Source: Phoma sp. XZ068
Taxonomy: Eukaryota > Ascomycota > Dothideomycetes > Pleosporales > Didymellaceae
Direction: 5' to 3'
NCBI GenBank assembly: GCA_004835665.1
Contig: RBKR01000005.1
Span: forward strand, 372,001 to 436,000
DNA: 64,000 nucleotides
Both the position numbers and the translations under genes were made by a program. Positions 10,381 to 20,787 of this stretch are shown here, piece after piece. The notes beneath the pieces are model-generated. The model made no database searches. It saw only the letters and a list, made by a program, of their open reading frames with translations, and was not told the origin of the DNA. The number at the start of each line of letters is the position of its first letter. The stretch's first letter is position 1.

Positions 10381-11201
10381 GATGTACCTGCTTGTAGGCT
10401 TTCTGCAAATAACGCAAGGGCGAATTGAGTCAGGACGCGATCGAGGTCACAAGTCCTGACAGCTCAAATACTGCGAGCGGCCCATCTTATGGAGGGCCAA
10501 TCTTGCTTGATTGGGTCCTTACTCGTCCTCGATGCGCCCGTGTTACGATAACTCCATATTCCTACCTTCCCTAAGCGGTTAAGGACGTGATCATACAGGG
10601 CCGGTGTCAGGGTTAAGCTATCGGTGATTCTCATAAGATGACGCCGCAACTAGGCAGCGCACGCTCGTTGACGGCTAAAAGGCATCCAAGGACATCATAC
10701 ATAACACAGATGTTTCGTTCTCGATTCAGCAGCATTGCGATGAAGACTATGAATGAAGATGCAGGATAGGGCTCAGCAATTTGGTCACTAGAATTGAAGT
10801 CACTAGCTCACTAGGCTGTAAGCTTGGAGCTACCCCGCGCTAACGGAAGCTTGGTGAGCTTGCACAGCTTGATATGAGGCAAGGCAAAATGCGCGCAATA
10901 CAGGTTTATCTCCGGAGCACACCGAATGACACCGACTGGGAGAGCCTCCGGAACAGCCGGACATTGTGGACAATGCAAGAGGCAGACTAGTCGAAGAACG
11001 GAACATGTTCATATACGGAATTCGTTATATATGGTGCAAAAAAAAATATATGTTTGAGGGGTATAATTCATCCGTCTTCCTATTTCAGCTGTGTCGGCTT
11101 GACTATTCATTCACCGTACCCATCACTTCGTGTGCAATCGTAAATCATTGAAACGCGCGTGCTCCATATTCCAGGTAGTCACGATAACATCTCCTTTCTG
11201 C
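10381..11201. other. Intergenic gap upstream of the carboxypeptidase gene
   Basis: This probably holds the carboxypeptidase promoter and the AHA1 3' region. An A-run followed by an AT-rich patch lies near 11038-11070. No gene is recognisable. Confidence 0.45.
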
Positions 11202-12314
11202 TCACAACACCGTACCAAACCCGAAGGTGGTCTTGATGCTGCGAACGTAGTACTGGTCCCAGTTGGTCTTGGTCGGCTCCTCCTGGCCAACTGGGACGCC
11301 CTTCCACTCAACCCTCATCACTGTTACCGCGTCGACATCGTTCTGGTCAAACCAGATCGACAGGGTTGAGAAGTGGCCGGCGGGCCATTGTGCAAGTCGC
11401 CATTTCTGGACAATATGCTTTGGCTCCTCCAACTCTGTGTACTCTCCACTCACGTTGCCTCCGAAAAGTTCGAAGGTGCCACCGGGCTTAGCACCAGTAA
11501 AGGTCTTAGGCGGTGCGCGGGTGAATGCAGCGATGCGCTGAGGGTCTGTGAACGTTTGGAACAACTCGGCAGCAGTGGTGCGGAACTCAGTGCTGTCGTT
11601 GATTGTAGTAACGTTGACGACCGAACCGGTGCTCGTCTTTTGAGAACCACTCTCAGTCTTCGAACCACTCGACTTGTTCACGCTTGAGCTCGAGTATACC
11701 TTCGGGGTCGAGAAGCCGCTTGAAGGGTTGGAACCGGGTGCATGCTGGATATCCTTGCCGTGCTCAGCCATGACGGCTGGGCCAAACTTTGCAAGGCTCT
11801 TGCGGAGCTGGGGGATAATCTTGGATCGTACTAGATCCTTGACAGGTTGTTTGCTGGCATCCTCAGAGAAGACGTCTATATCAAACTATATGAAGGTCAG
11901 CATGCACACTAATATCGGATTGTGAAAACAGGAGATGTGAGCGAAGGGAACATACGACATACTCGTCTTCCTCCGTGTCGTGTGCAACCTCGGGAATCGT
12001 GATAGTGCCGCTAGTCTCCTCGCCGTCCTTGTTCTTGCCTGCCGACTGAGTCAGCCGGCTGAACATACAGAAAGGGAAGAAGTGTGCTTACCGGAGTACT
12101 CCAGCTTGACCTTGACGTCGAACAAAGTGATGACCTTGCCCTTGCGCTGGCTCACATCGACGTCTCCATCCATGCTAGAAACCTTATCGATCTTTGCAGT
12201 GACGCCATCTTGTTCGGCTGAGACCTGCGGAAGCTCCTTGTCGAGATACTCGCGCGCCCAGCCCGATACATCCTTGTTCACCCAATGCCAGTTGTTGGGG
12301 TTGTGGAGAACCAT
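11202..12314 (-). CDS. AHA1: Activator of Hsp90 ATPase, Aha1
   Basis: Three exons (12314-12092, 12038-11956, 11885-11202) give 329 residues, close to the family's usual length. The protein starts MVLHNPNNWHWVNKD, the typical Aha1 N-terminus, so the ATG at 12314 is preferred over one eight codons upstream. The N-terminal domain (to about residue 160) binds the Hsp90 middle domain in known homologues. A Ser/Gly/Lys-rich linker follows. The C-terminal AHSA1 (START-like) domain includes TTAAELFQTFTDP and ends with FGFGTVL. Aha1 stimulates Hsp90 ATPase in the cytosol and speeds client maturation. Introns of 53 and 70 nt have standard donors. A three-unit heat-shock element about 340 bp upstream suggests Hsf1 control. 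Confidence 0.95.
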
Positions 12315-12612
12315 CGCGGATAACGTGGGTGCAACCAATCAGTTATTCTGTGATTCGTTCCGTCAGCAATGCGCCTTACAGAGAACAATTGACAAATGTA
12401 GAGCGAATGTAGAATATCAGAGGTGGTCTGGTGGACCGGGAAGCTGTTCCGCAACGAAAGAGTACAAGTCTTCTCAGACTGGTGCCAGCTGGTGTCTCAT
12501 CCTGTGATTCAAGGTGGGGTGCGCAAAATGACTTACCAAAGCTAGAGACGAATTATTGAAGATTAAAACTACAACGCTGAGCCAGTACGAGAGAGTGGGA
12601 GACGAAGTGCCT

Positions 12613-12620
12613 GAAAGTTC
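12613..12620 (-). promoter_or_regulatory. Second, two-unit heat-shock half-array
   Basis: GAAAGTTC is a two-unit GAAnnTTC array 33 bp from the three-unit element, on the AHA1 side. Alone it would be weak evidence; next to the perfect array it could support cooperative Hsf1 binding. Confidence 0.4.
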
Positions 12621-12652
12621 TGTGAGGTTGAAATACAAAGGAGCTTGGGGCA

Positions 12653-12665
12653 GAAACTTCCAGAA
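12653..12665 (-). promoter_or_regulatory. Heat-shock element, three perfect units
   Basis: The sequence GAAACTTCCAGAA is a perfect nGAAnnTTCnnGAAn array, the binding site of trimeric heat-shock factor. It lies about 340 bp upstream of the AHA1 start. The next minus-strand gene is 9 kb away, so AHA1 is the natural target. The element is palindromic in nature, so strand is assigned by target only. Confidence 0.6.
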
Positions 12666-13813
12666 GTAAGTTGGAGAGCTGGCCCACTGCCAAGGCGCCA
12701 CGGTCCGACGAATGTCCGGTCATAGCGACGATGCTCAACTACCATTTAGCATTACGACAAGACACTACAGATTAACCACTGTGAGAGTCTTGATTGGTTG
12801 ATTTTATCCATTATTTTCGTTGCTATAATTGATGTTTGGATATTTCAAATATGTGTTATCTTGCCAACCCTCTGAACCAAAGCAGCCATGCTTAGCCTTG
12901 ATCATCCGTTTCGGGTATTTTCAGATGTCGATTGTATGGCCCTGTAGATATTCGGATACATAGGGTGAGCTTTTCTGAGGGCTGCACCGCTTGTCTTGGG
13001 GTTGAAGTTCGTATCCAGCTTCTCAAAGATAGTCTGCTTGACCTCAGCTTGTGGGCTTTCAGTACGCTGGATCTTTGTGCAAAACCGCATGTCAGGTGCA
13101 AACAACCCATAGATCTAGCTTGAGTTCGTAGTAATGCACCTACGCAAAGGGTCAAAGCTGGGGCGTATCTGTATGTGCATTTGATGCACCTCGGCGGCTC
13201 ATTCCTCTTGAGCGTAAGACCCCGGAGGCGCTCGGCTACGTCAACTGGAAGGTCCAGCATTGAGATCGGCTGGACGAGTTGAGCTTTAGCAACAGCAGCG
13301 ATGGATATGAAGAAATGTGACTAGTCGCAATGGGAAAGTATTTCGATTTTTATGAATGAATCATCAGTGGGATTTTGAGATGCTTCGGCTGAGTGTAGGA
13401 GACAAGGAAACCCCTCAGGATTTTTTTCAACCTGTAAGAGTTGAAATATTTCAGTTATTTCGTCGCAGCCTGGACGTCCTCTATTTTGAGGAGCCTGAAA
13501 TCTCCAACCACCTTTCGTTTCCTTCGAATGGTTCGCTTTGCGGACAACAATACACAATTACCCAATGTTTCACAAGGATAATTCACTCAATTTTCATATA
13601 AGCCTTCATAAATCTAGCTCAGTGGAATTTTGGTAACGAACCACACCTCACCACGCCATGGACCTCCAATAACCACTTCTATCAGTGTATGCCCCAGTCT
13701 TTCTCCTACGCAATAGTTAAACTCATATTCCGGAAAAATATTTCAATAGGCTGATGACTTACCCTCCCTTAAAGGCACCCACAGCAACGCCGTCAGCACA
13801 GGCACTCGCATAT

Positions 13814-14197
13814 CTACATCGTCTCAACACCAACCGACGGGACAGCAGTCTGCACAACCGCAGTAACCATCGTACTCGGCAGCACAACGAAAGTCACATT
13901 AGCCCAGAAGCCATCATCGACCCTCTCCCCGACCGGGAGACCGCAGATGGAAGTAATGTTGCCCTACATTTTTGTCAGATAACTTTCGTTATGGTGCTAG
14001 CTGGAGGTAGGTTTGCATGGGAGGATACTTACGCCGCCGCGCATTTCAGTGAAGCAGCGAGATTTGGAACACCATTCTTGGTTGAAGGCGCATAGGGCTG
14101 CACAGGGAAGGCAGTTGTCTGGCATGTATGCCAGGATGGGCGTTGGCAGGGCCAAGGCAAGTAGGGCTGTTGCGATGGTGGGGATGGAGCAACGCAT
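13814..14197 (-). CDS. Small secreted cysteine-rich protein (effector-like), two exons
   Basis: Exons 14197-14033 and 13963-13814 join at a phase-0 junction to give 104 residues. The 69-nt intron has donor GTAAGT, branch CTGAC and acceptor TAG. Residues 1-23 form a signal peptide ending PTPILA. The mature part has six cysteines, at 29, 32, 36, 43, 48 and 62, enough for three disulfides, and then a hydrophobic, cysteine-free tail with one N-glycosylation sequon (NVT) and an earlier one (NIT). A TATAAAA box sits about 75 bp upstream of the ATG. I do not recognise the family. Small size, secretion signal and even cysteine number match the general profile of fungal effectors or other apoplastic small proteins; function is not shown by sequence. 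Confidence 0.7.
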
Positions 14198-14271
14198 TTT
14201 GTTGCGTGCTAAAGTTATTGGGTGTTGTGTTGGGTACGCAGTGAGTGCGAGCAAGGAGCTATTTTATACTG

Positions 14272-14278
14272 TGTGAGT
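14272..14278 (-). promoter_or_regulatory. TATA box of the small secreted protein gene
   Basis: TATAAAA on the minus strand, about 75-80 bp upstream of the ATG at 14197. Position and sequence fit a core promoter element of a strongly regulated gene. Confidence 0.5.
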
Positions 14279-14755
14279 ATGAATCAATTTTTGAGCAGGG
14301 ACTCTAGCCTGGAAGCCTTCCACGGTTCCTTGGGCTAGACGAACCTCGAAATCGTCGGGATAAATATTCGTGTAAGAGTAGATGGAAGCTCAGTTTAGTT
14401 CGGAAAGTGGGCCTACTAACATTCGACTGCGCGAGCTTGAGGGCGATTAGCATAGCTTTCTCTAGTAGAAAGTGTCGAAACTTGAGCACGTTTTTGAATC
14501 AGACAGGGTTCACACATCGTTGTAATGATCATTTGATTCATTGATTTCATCTACGAAGTATGAGACTGTTGCAAACGCACAGAAAATATTCCACTTAGAC
14601 AAACAATTCAGATCCCGCATTCTGCTCGTAACGCCACGTTGTAACGCCCGTGGCCCATGATGAAGGTAATCGTACATGCTCGCCTTTGCTCAACCGCCCA
14701 GAAACAGTACAAGAAGTAACACAAGAATGCTGTCATCAACCCAGCGAGCAATGAC
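14279..14755. other. Intergenic gap, nothing recognised
   Basis: This lies between the promoter of the small secreted protein gene and the stop of the next minus-strand gene. No open frame with family resemblance is seen. Confidence 0.4.
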
Positions 14756-15667
14756 CTAGCGAAATTCTTGCCTCCCCGTGCACTTGAGCACCATACGATC
14801 TGGCTTCTTCCTCGGCTTCGGCATAGGCTTGTCCAGTAGAATACACTGCAGCTTCTTGTTCTGGACAAGGCGTTTGACAGGATCAGTGCCCTTGTATGTA
14901 TTCACTGGATGCTTTGGCTTTGGGAGAACCTTTGGTGCATGCTTGGGCGGAGTCGTGGCTGCAGGTTCGATCGTGGTGTCTTTGATGGCGTATAGCTCCT
15001 GAGGTGCCCAAGAATTCAGAAGACGGATTGGCTCACGCCTATTGGCTGGTTGTACGGCACGAGTAGGGTTCAGGTGGCGGTTGAAGGGCAGGTCGTGGGA
15101 AGAACCGTACTGTACGGGAGTGGTAATCACCGACTGAGAGATTCTTCGAGGTGCAGGCGGCTCGGTTGCAAAGAGGTCGTCAAAGTCAAAGACTTCCGTG
15201 TCTGTATAGTTTCTGTCACTATCAGTATCGGTGTCGTCAGCTTGAAACAGTCGACTGCCGCTCTGCGATACTGGTTGCACAGAACCACCATCTCCACTGA
15301 GGAAATCGTCGTGCGTGACGCGCTCCTGGGCACCGCGACCCGGCTGAGGACGAATTCGTGGCTCATCACCGGCACTGTAGTCAACTGAATCTTGAACCTC
15401 TTCGGCATCATCGTACGCAATGGGATCCTCAATGTGGTCATGATAGCCTGATGCGGCCATTGGACTTAAAACGCGTGGGACCTTGATCTCGTTGCGCCGT
15501 TCCTTGCGATTACGCCTGCGTCGTGTCTCCCTAGCGCGACCACCATCTCGTCCAGTCAATGTGCGATGACCTTGTTGACCAATCTGAGTGTTGTTGGTCG
15601 AAGAGATGTGGCGAGGTGCTACCCCATGGGCACCGTGGTGAGCTCCATGGCCGTAGTGTGGCGCCAT
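14756..15667 (-). CDS. Uncharacterised disordered protein with basic patches
   Basis: A single open frame of 303 codons from the ATG at 15667. The frame stays open 48 codons further upstream, but that part begins inside the likely promoter (TATATATAAA at 15797-15806). The N-terminus is His/Gly-rich, followed by a strongly basic cluster near residues 45-60 (RARETRRRRNRKERRNE), which could be a nuclear localisation signal. A middle acidic part contains DDTDTDSDRNYTDTEVFDFDDLF, and the C-terminal 70 residues are Pro/Lys-rich. No known domain is seen. Mixed low complexity suggests a poorly conserved nuclear protein; this is inference only. Confidence 0.6.
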   Translation of the reverse strand: MAPHYGHGAHHGAHGVAPRHISSTNNTQIGQQGHRTLTGRDGGRARETRRRRNRKERRNEIKVPRVLSPMAASGYHDHIEDPIAYDDAEEVQDSVDYSAGDEPRIRPQPGRGAQERVTHDDFLSGDGGSVQPVSQSGSRLFQADDTDTDSDRNYTDTEVFDFDDLFATEPPAPRRISQSVITTPVQYGSSHDLPFNRHLNPTRAVQPANRREPIRLLNSWAPQELYAIKDTTIEPAATTPPKHAPKVLPKPKHPVNTYKGTDPVKRLVQNKKLQCILLDKPMPKPRKKPDRMVLKCTGRQEFR

Positions 15668-16910
15668 CTTGACTGCTTCGGTTTCTGTAAATGCTCTGGC
15701 TTTGATGGTGAAGATTATTTCGTACTGAGTACTGCAGTGGGTTGTTGAGCGTGCAGTTGAACGGTCGCTGCAGCTTCTGTCGTTGGGTATGCGTTGTTTA
15801 TATATAAACAAGGACTGGCGGCAGAATGTCAGTGCGCGACGAGACGTTACGAATCACAGGCATCCCTTCACGGTGAAAGTAAGTTGCCGTACAATTGTGA
15901 TTGGTCTTATGTGTAACATGACGCTACTGCTCATTTCACCGTTTGCAACAACCCAAATTCGGACCATTTGCAGACAGGAACGGTAGTGGCTGACTGGACT
16001 AGAGCTGACAGTTGCCCAAGGATTCGAAGATTCACTTCTATGGCGTTAGTTAAAGTGGAGCATAACTAATGGTATGGCAGCTGTGGCTTGCAGTGATCTC
16101 TCGTTCGTCGAGCCGCGAGCCTTTTGTACTGTCGGTCAGTACCAGGTATCGCTGCGGTCACGGAATTGCGTTCTTGGAGTGCTGGAAGCAATCGACGGAA
16201 TAGTGCATCCTATGCAGCTGCTATTCTGCTGTGGGGCTCGGGGCGATGACAATGTTTGTGTTGTGATGAGGTGCGCGTAGAGATGCTTTTGGCAACCGCC
16301 TGCAGCTGTCGATGTCAATCTCCAGCTAGCGGCGGTTGAGATGTACTTAGAGCTGTCAGCCTGGATCATAAGTCATCTTCGATTCTTTGTGCTCTAACAA
16401 CACCCCTTTTACACTGGGAAGCATGTATGCAGGCTACGAGACGCGGGCAACCGGCCGCTTTTGTGTGAATTGTTTGCACTAGCAACCTCCCATCAGTACC
16501 GAACTGTGGCTTGGACACAAAAGAAGTAAGCGTGTTCAAGTAAGATGTTTATCTAGAGTCGCATAAGAGGAAAGGACAAGTTTCGGATCGAGTCCTACAG
16601 CACACCTAACTGTGTAATAGTTACAGCAACACGTAGGCCACGAAGTTGTCTCGCCTCTTCTCTTCGACCGAAGCTGCATCCATGCCTCGACGCGCATCTT
16701 GCTATGAAGTCTGCCTGTTACGACCAGAAAATGGAAAACCAGAAAAGCATATCCAAATTCACACCAACTGTCGATAAAGTGATACCCAAGGAGCATAATG
16801 CAACCTATATATTACGCCGGCATGCGCCTCGAACGTCCGCCCATATGTGATGATAGTCGAGGCCGTGAATGTGAAAGACAAGAAATGAAAACTCAAAGGG
16901 GGCGACGTGC
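15668..16910. other. Intergenic gap of 1.2 kb
   Basis: The left part holds the promoter of the 14756-15667 gene and the right part is 3' of UBC8. No other gene, repeat or RNA is recognised. Confidence 0.45.
15797..15806 (-). promoter_or_regulatory. TATA-like box
   Basis: TATATATAAA on the minus strand, 130-140 bp upstream of the ATG at 15667. It supports placing the start there rather than at the earlier in-frame ATG at 15811, which would fall upstream of the box. Confidence 0.35.
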
Positions 16911-17928
16911 CTAAATATCGTCCATGTTACCGGCTGCTTCGTCGTCACCCGACTCATAGCTACCGACTGAGCTCATATCGTCATCATCGTCGTCATCCTT
17001 ATCGGAGTCTTCAGAGATGTCTTTCGAAGCGTACTTCTGTACGTATTCTGCCAAGCCGATCAGTATCTTCTTCCAGTATAGGTCTTCGCCAAACGTACCC
17101 TTGACTTTCGCATCATAACTCTTCGGTTCTCGCATGAGGAGCGCAGCCGCTTCGCCATTCAGAGGATCGGTGGGGTTGGGATATCGCAGCAGCTGAGGAA
17201 TGAACACCTCGAAGATGTTGATCATGTCATACATAGGTGACCATGTCTGATTGATGACGTCAAGACAAACCGAGCCAGACCTGTACGCAGGTCAGCAGCT
17301 GTTCATAGCGCTTGCTACAACGAAGCAGCATCTGGGGAAGCACAGAATATCGCTCACAATTCGTCGATGTTCGGGTGGAAGATGCGATTTACGAAGCCAA
17401 TGCTGGGGCTCTTGTACGGGTATTGGTCGGGCAGCTCGACATGGATCTTCCAAAGTCCGCCTTGGAAGGGTGCTGTATGGTCAGGAGATAGTCCTATATT
17501 CATGGAACGCTGACATACTGTCCTCAGGCCCCTTGAACCTTACATAAAACTCTTGCCTGCCTTGTGTCAGCTACATCGCGGCGTATTGTTGGGCGAACGA
17601 TAAGAGGAGACGGACACTGGGAGAGCATTAGCGGCATTGGCTTGGCTGAAGAAATCGGGACGTACTGTTGTCGTTGACCAATGTGACCTCGTAGTCGCTC
17701 ATGAGCCTGCCATGCATCAGTTGTTGAACGCTAGGGCAACCGCGGTGTGCGAGGTACGTACATCCTGCGTCTTCGTTAGCAGTGTCCTCATAGCTGCAAT
17801 GCGTTCTTAGCTTACTTCATAACCTATACCACCACAAAACGCATTCATTAGCATTTGCCCTTAACTTGATGCGCCATCTATCGCTGTTGACCTACATCCG
17901 TCTCGATGCGCCTCTTTGGAGAGCTCAT
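16911..17928 (-). CDS. UBC8: Ubiquitin-conjugating enzyme E2, Ubc8/UBE2H type
   Basis: Seven exons: 17928-17896, 17823-17816, 17706-17666, 17560-17519, 17472-17358, 17280-17099 and 17047-16911, giving about 185 residues (human UBE2H is 183). The start MSSPKRRIETD followed by VMKLMSDYEVTLVNDN matches the family. Exon 2 is only 8 nt (GTTATGAA). The catalytic cysteine is Cys85 in SGSVCLDVINQTW, with HPN nearby. The last intron (17098-17048, 51 nt) is a multiple of three and has no stop, so it is easily read through by mistake; removing it restores KVKEYVQKYASKD. The C-terminal tail is acidic (seven consecutive Asp). Yeast Ubc8 works with the GID/CTLH ligase in glucose-induced degradation of gluconeogenic enzymes; the same role here is inferred. 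The exon 4 acceptor is ambiguous between 17560 and a site 4 nt on. Confidence 0.88.
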
Positions 17929-19120
17929 AGTGGCGACAGTGGTTGGTGTGTAACTCCTGCGAAAGGTTCCCGTTGCACGCGCAAGTGTCGAACTTCAAGT
18001 AAGTCGGATGTCGTCGTCGCGCGGCGGTTTTGTAGCTATGAGGTGCTCGCGGGGCTATCGATAGCGAACGGCGAGAGGGGTTTAGAGGTGCTACGTCGGT
18101 GCTTTGTTGGCAGCGTGACGTCGAAGAGAGGTCGGGGGTTGGTGTGAGTAGGTAGGTAGACGTTGTCGCTTGGACAGGATTGGTGCGAGGGTCAAGGTAG
18201 AGGTTTCAAAGGAGTGGTTGGGTAGATGGGTAGAGCTGCAGTCACGAGCACCTGTGTCGGCAAGTCACGCCTGTCCACGTCCGCTGAGTCCGGCAAGTTC
18301 TCGCCGAGACGTCGTACGCAACATCCGTATATCATGCCAGCCCCCATCATGCGCTGTGATAGACGTCAAATGCAAAGTAAAACCTCCAAGGATGCGATTA
18401 TCCTACTCCTATGTATATAGTATGTACACTTCGTATCTGACGAAGCCTGCTAGTAGCGATGTGCGACCGCTCAGCTGCGCACTTGGCTATCACCATGCGT
18501 TTTTCAGGTCCGCTCAGTACAAATATAAATATTGAGATCGTGGAGCGAACAGAGGATAAGACAGGACTTTTTATTAGTCTCCAGCACTTCCTGGTGGAAA
18601 AAGCACAAGATGTGCGCTTTATGAGGTGCAGATCTCTAAGTTGCCGTCAAATCCAATCGCAGCGCCGCAACGCCGCGGCTCCTCCGAGGCCTCGGCCGTG
18701 TGACCAGGGCCTCGGATCGGCGGACAGCTCCTCACTAACGCAGTACCCCAGAGTCCTAGAAACGTGGTACAGAAGCTCGGTGTCGAGACTACTGTAGTGG
18801 ACGGCAGTGGGGAATGACTGCGAGAGACGGTGCAGAGCTAGATGACTCGAGCCGAGCAGTCGACGCATCGGTGCCCTGGCCCAACAAAGCGCAAGACCCT
18901 GGCTGGGCCGACAAAAACGTCCGAGCTTCCATCGTGAGAGAGACTTCAGCGAAGATATGTGTACACCACACCACGGCCATATATAAGACTTCAGTTGGCC
19001 CCTTATTGATGTTTACCGAAGACTCACCCACACCAGCCTAACCACCCCACACAAAAAAAAGTTTGACATCGAACCACCACTCAACTCTATACTGACTGAA
19101 CCTTATTGGTGTCGCGTGCT
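17929..19120. other. Divergent intergenic region between UBC8 and panB
   Basis: This holds the promoters of UBC8 (minus) and panB (plus). Open frames here are short and without resemblance. No RNA gene is recognised. Confidence 0.45.
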
Positions 19121-20169
19121 ATGATGAACACCCTTCGGATAGCCTCACAATTATGTCGGCCCACAATACTGTCATCGTCAAGGTCGGCGTCCCAAAGGTT
19201 GATGCCTAGTGTTAATGCTCGATGGAGCTCTCATTCACCTCTGGGTTCAACACTTACCACACGGAAGCCGGTCACCGTCAATACCATCCAGAGCCTATTC
19301 CGTAAGAAGGAACCAATCACAGTCATCACTGCTCATGACTTTCCGAGTGCCCATGTCGCCGATCATGCCGGCATGGACATCGTCCTTGTCGGAGACAGTC
19401 TTGCTATGGTCGCCATGGGTATGGACGACACAAGTGAAGTACTTCTGGACGAGATGATCTTACACTGCAAGTCAGTAGCACGAGCTACCAAGGGTGCTTT
19501 CACGGTACGTAGAGGTTCCACCCAAGGCTTTGTTAATGTTCTGACATGATGGAGGTGGGAGATCTACCCATGGGTAGCTATGAGATCTCCCCTGAGCAAG
19601 CTCTTGCCTCGGCAATTCGAGTGATCAAGGAGGGTCGTGTTAAGGCTGTTAAGCTTGAAGGTGGAAAAGACATGGCACCGACCATAGCCAAGATTACCGG
19701 AGCCGGGATTCCTGTGCTTGCCCATATTGGCCTCACACCACAGAGGCAGAACGCACTCGGCGGATTCCGCGTGCAAGGCAAAACTACGTCATCAGCAGTC
19801 AAATTTCTTGAGGATGCACTTGCAGTGCAGGAGGCCGGTGCGTTTGCCGCGGTTGTGGAAGCAGTACCGGCGGAGGTTGCTGAGCTCGTGACGAAGAAGT
19901 TGAGCATTCCGACCATCGGCATTGGTGCTGGCAATGGCTGCTCAGGACAGGTGCTTGTCCAAGTTGACATGCTCGGCAACTTCCCGCCAGGCCGCTTCCT
20001 GCCCAAATTTGTCAAGCAGTACGGAAATGTGTGGGAGGAGTCCCTGAAGGCTATCGAACAGTACAAGACGGAAGTAAAGAGTCGAGCCTACCCTGCCCCA
20101 GAACACACGTACCCCATGCCCAAAGAGGTGTTTGAGGAGTTCGAGAAGGCTGTGAGTGGAAGGGAGTAA
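19121..20169 (+). CDS. panB: 3-methyl-2-oxobutanoate hydroxymethyltransferase (ketopantoate hydroxymethyltransferase)
   Basis: Two exons (19121-19504, 19555-20169) give 332 residues. The 50-nt intron starts GTACGT, has branch CTGAC and ends at GAG. The enzyme transfers a hydroxymethyl group from 5,10-methylenetetrahydrofolate to alpha-ketoisovalerate, the first committed step of pantothenate and CoA synthesis. Family motifs are present: TAHDFPSA, VGDSLAMV, VGDLPMGSYE, KLEGG, HIGLTPQ, VVEAVPAE (with the general base Glu) and GIGAGNGCSGQVLV. About 40 residues before the domain are rich in Arg and Ser and poor in acids, so the enzyme is probably imported into mitochondria. The start is the first ATG of an ATG-ATG pair. 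The gene is convergent with ATG12, with 95 bp between stop codons. Confidence 0.95.
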
Positions 20170-20264
20170 CATTGACTTGTATTGCTGGAGGTTGGCTTGT
20201 TGCATTTTCACATACCCCTGCGACTTTTATAGCAATTTGCCTTATTTAGGACTGAACTCGGATC

Positions 20265-20787
20265 TCACCCAAAAGCTGGTGACATCGCGTAACCTACAAC
20301 AAGCTCTTCATTCTGCTTGAAACACTGTGACAGAAGTCAGCTCTCAGCTTATCTGCCACATCGCACGTCGCGTGGCTTACTGTCCAAAGATTTCCTACAC
20401 CTTCATCAAGGGCTGGCGAAAAAACGCTACCGACATAGCAAAACACACTCTCATGTTCCTTAACGCCTAATCGTTTCCGTAGAAAGCGGACAATAGTCTC
20501 AAAGCGCTGGTTCGTCGATAACTTGAAGACTCTTTGATTCAGGTGAGGTGCTGAGCCGATGGGTTGCAGACGGACGGTGACTGGCGATGTCAGCCTACTG
20601 TGAGGTGAGGAGTAGGAAGGAGTCTTTCGCGACACCCACTTTTTTCTATACCCAAGTTCCCTGCTGTCTCGAGGGCTTTCGATGCATCGCGTGGTAGGTT
20701 CGTTAGAACCACGGATGCCGCCATGGTGAGTGGCGCTTCTGTCCTTTCATCTTCCTCTATCGCCCTCTCCGCTGGTGACTGAGACAT
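20265..20787 (-). CDS. ATG12: Ubiquitin-like autophagy protein Atg12
   Basis: Three exons (20787-20640, 20580-20381, 20324-20265) give 135 residues. The first intron (59 nt) has donor GTGGGT, branch CTGAC and acceptor CAG; the second (56 nt) has donor GTAAGC. The product contains ITVRLQPIGSAP, RFETIVRFLRKRLG, VFCYVGSVFSPALDEGVGNLW and finally CFKQNEELVVGYAMSPAFG. This is the ubiquitin fold of Atg12 ending in the glycine that is joined to Atg5 by Atg7 and Atg10. The Atg12-Atg5 conjugate with Atg16 promotes Atg8 lipidation during autophagosome formation. The N-terminal 50 residues are a short disordered extension, common in fungi. The last exon encodes only 19 residues but carries the essential terminal glycine. 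Confidence 0.93.

Larger units (their letters stand above)
12315..13813. other. Intergenic gap containing the AHA1 promoter
   Basis: About 1.5 kb without a supported gene. The part near 12600-12670 carries heat-shock elements. The 12780-12880 stretch is AT-rich. The remaining open frames are short and unlike known proteins. Confidence 0.5.
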
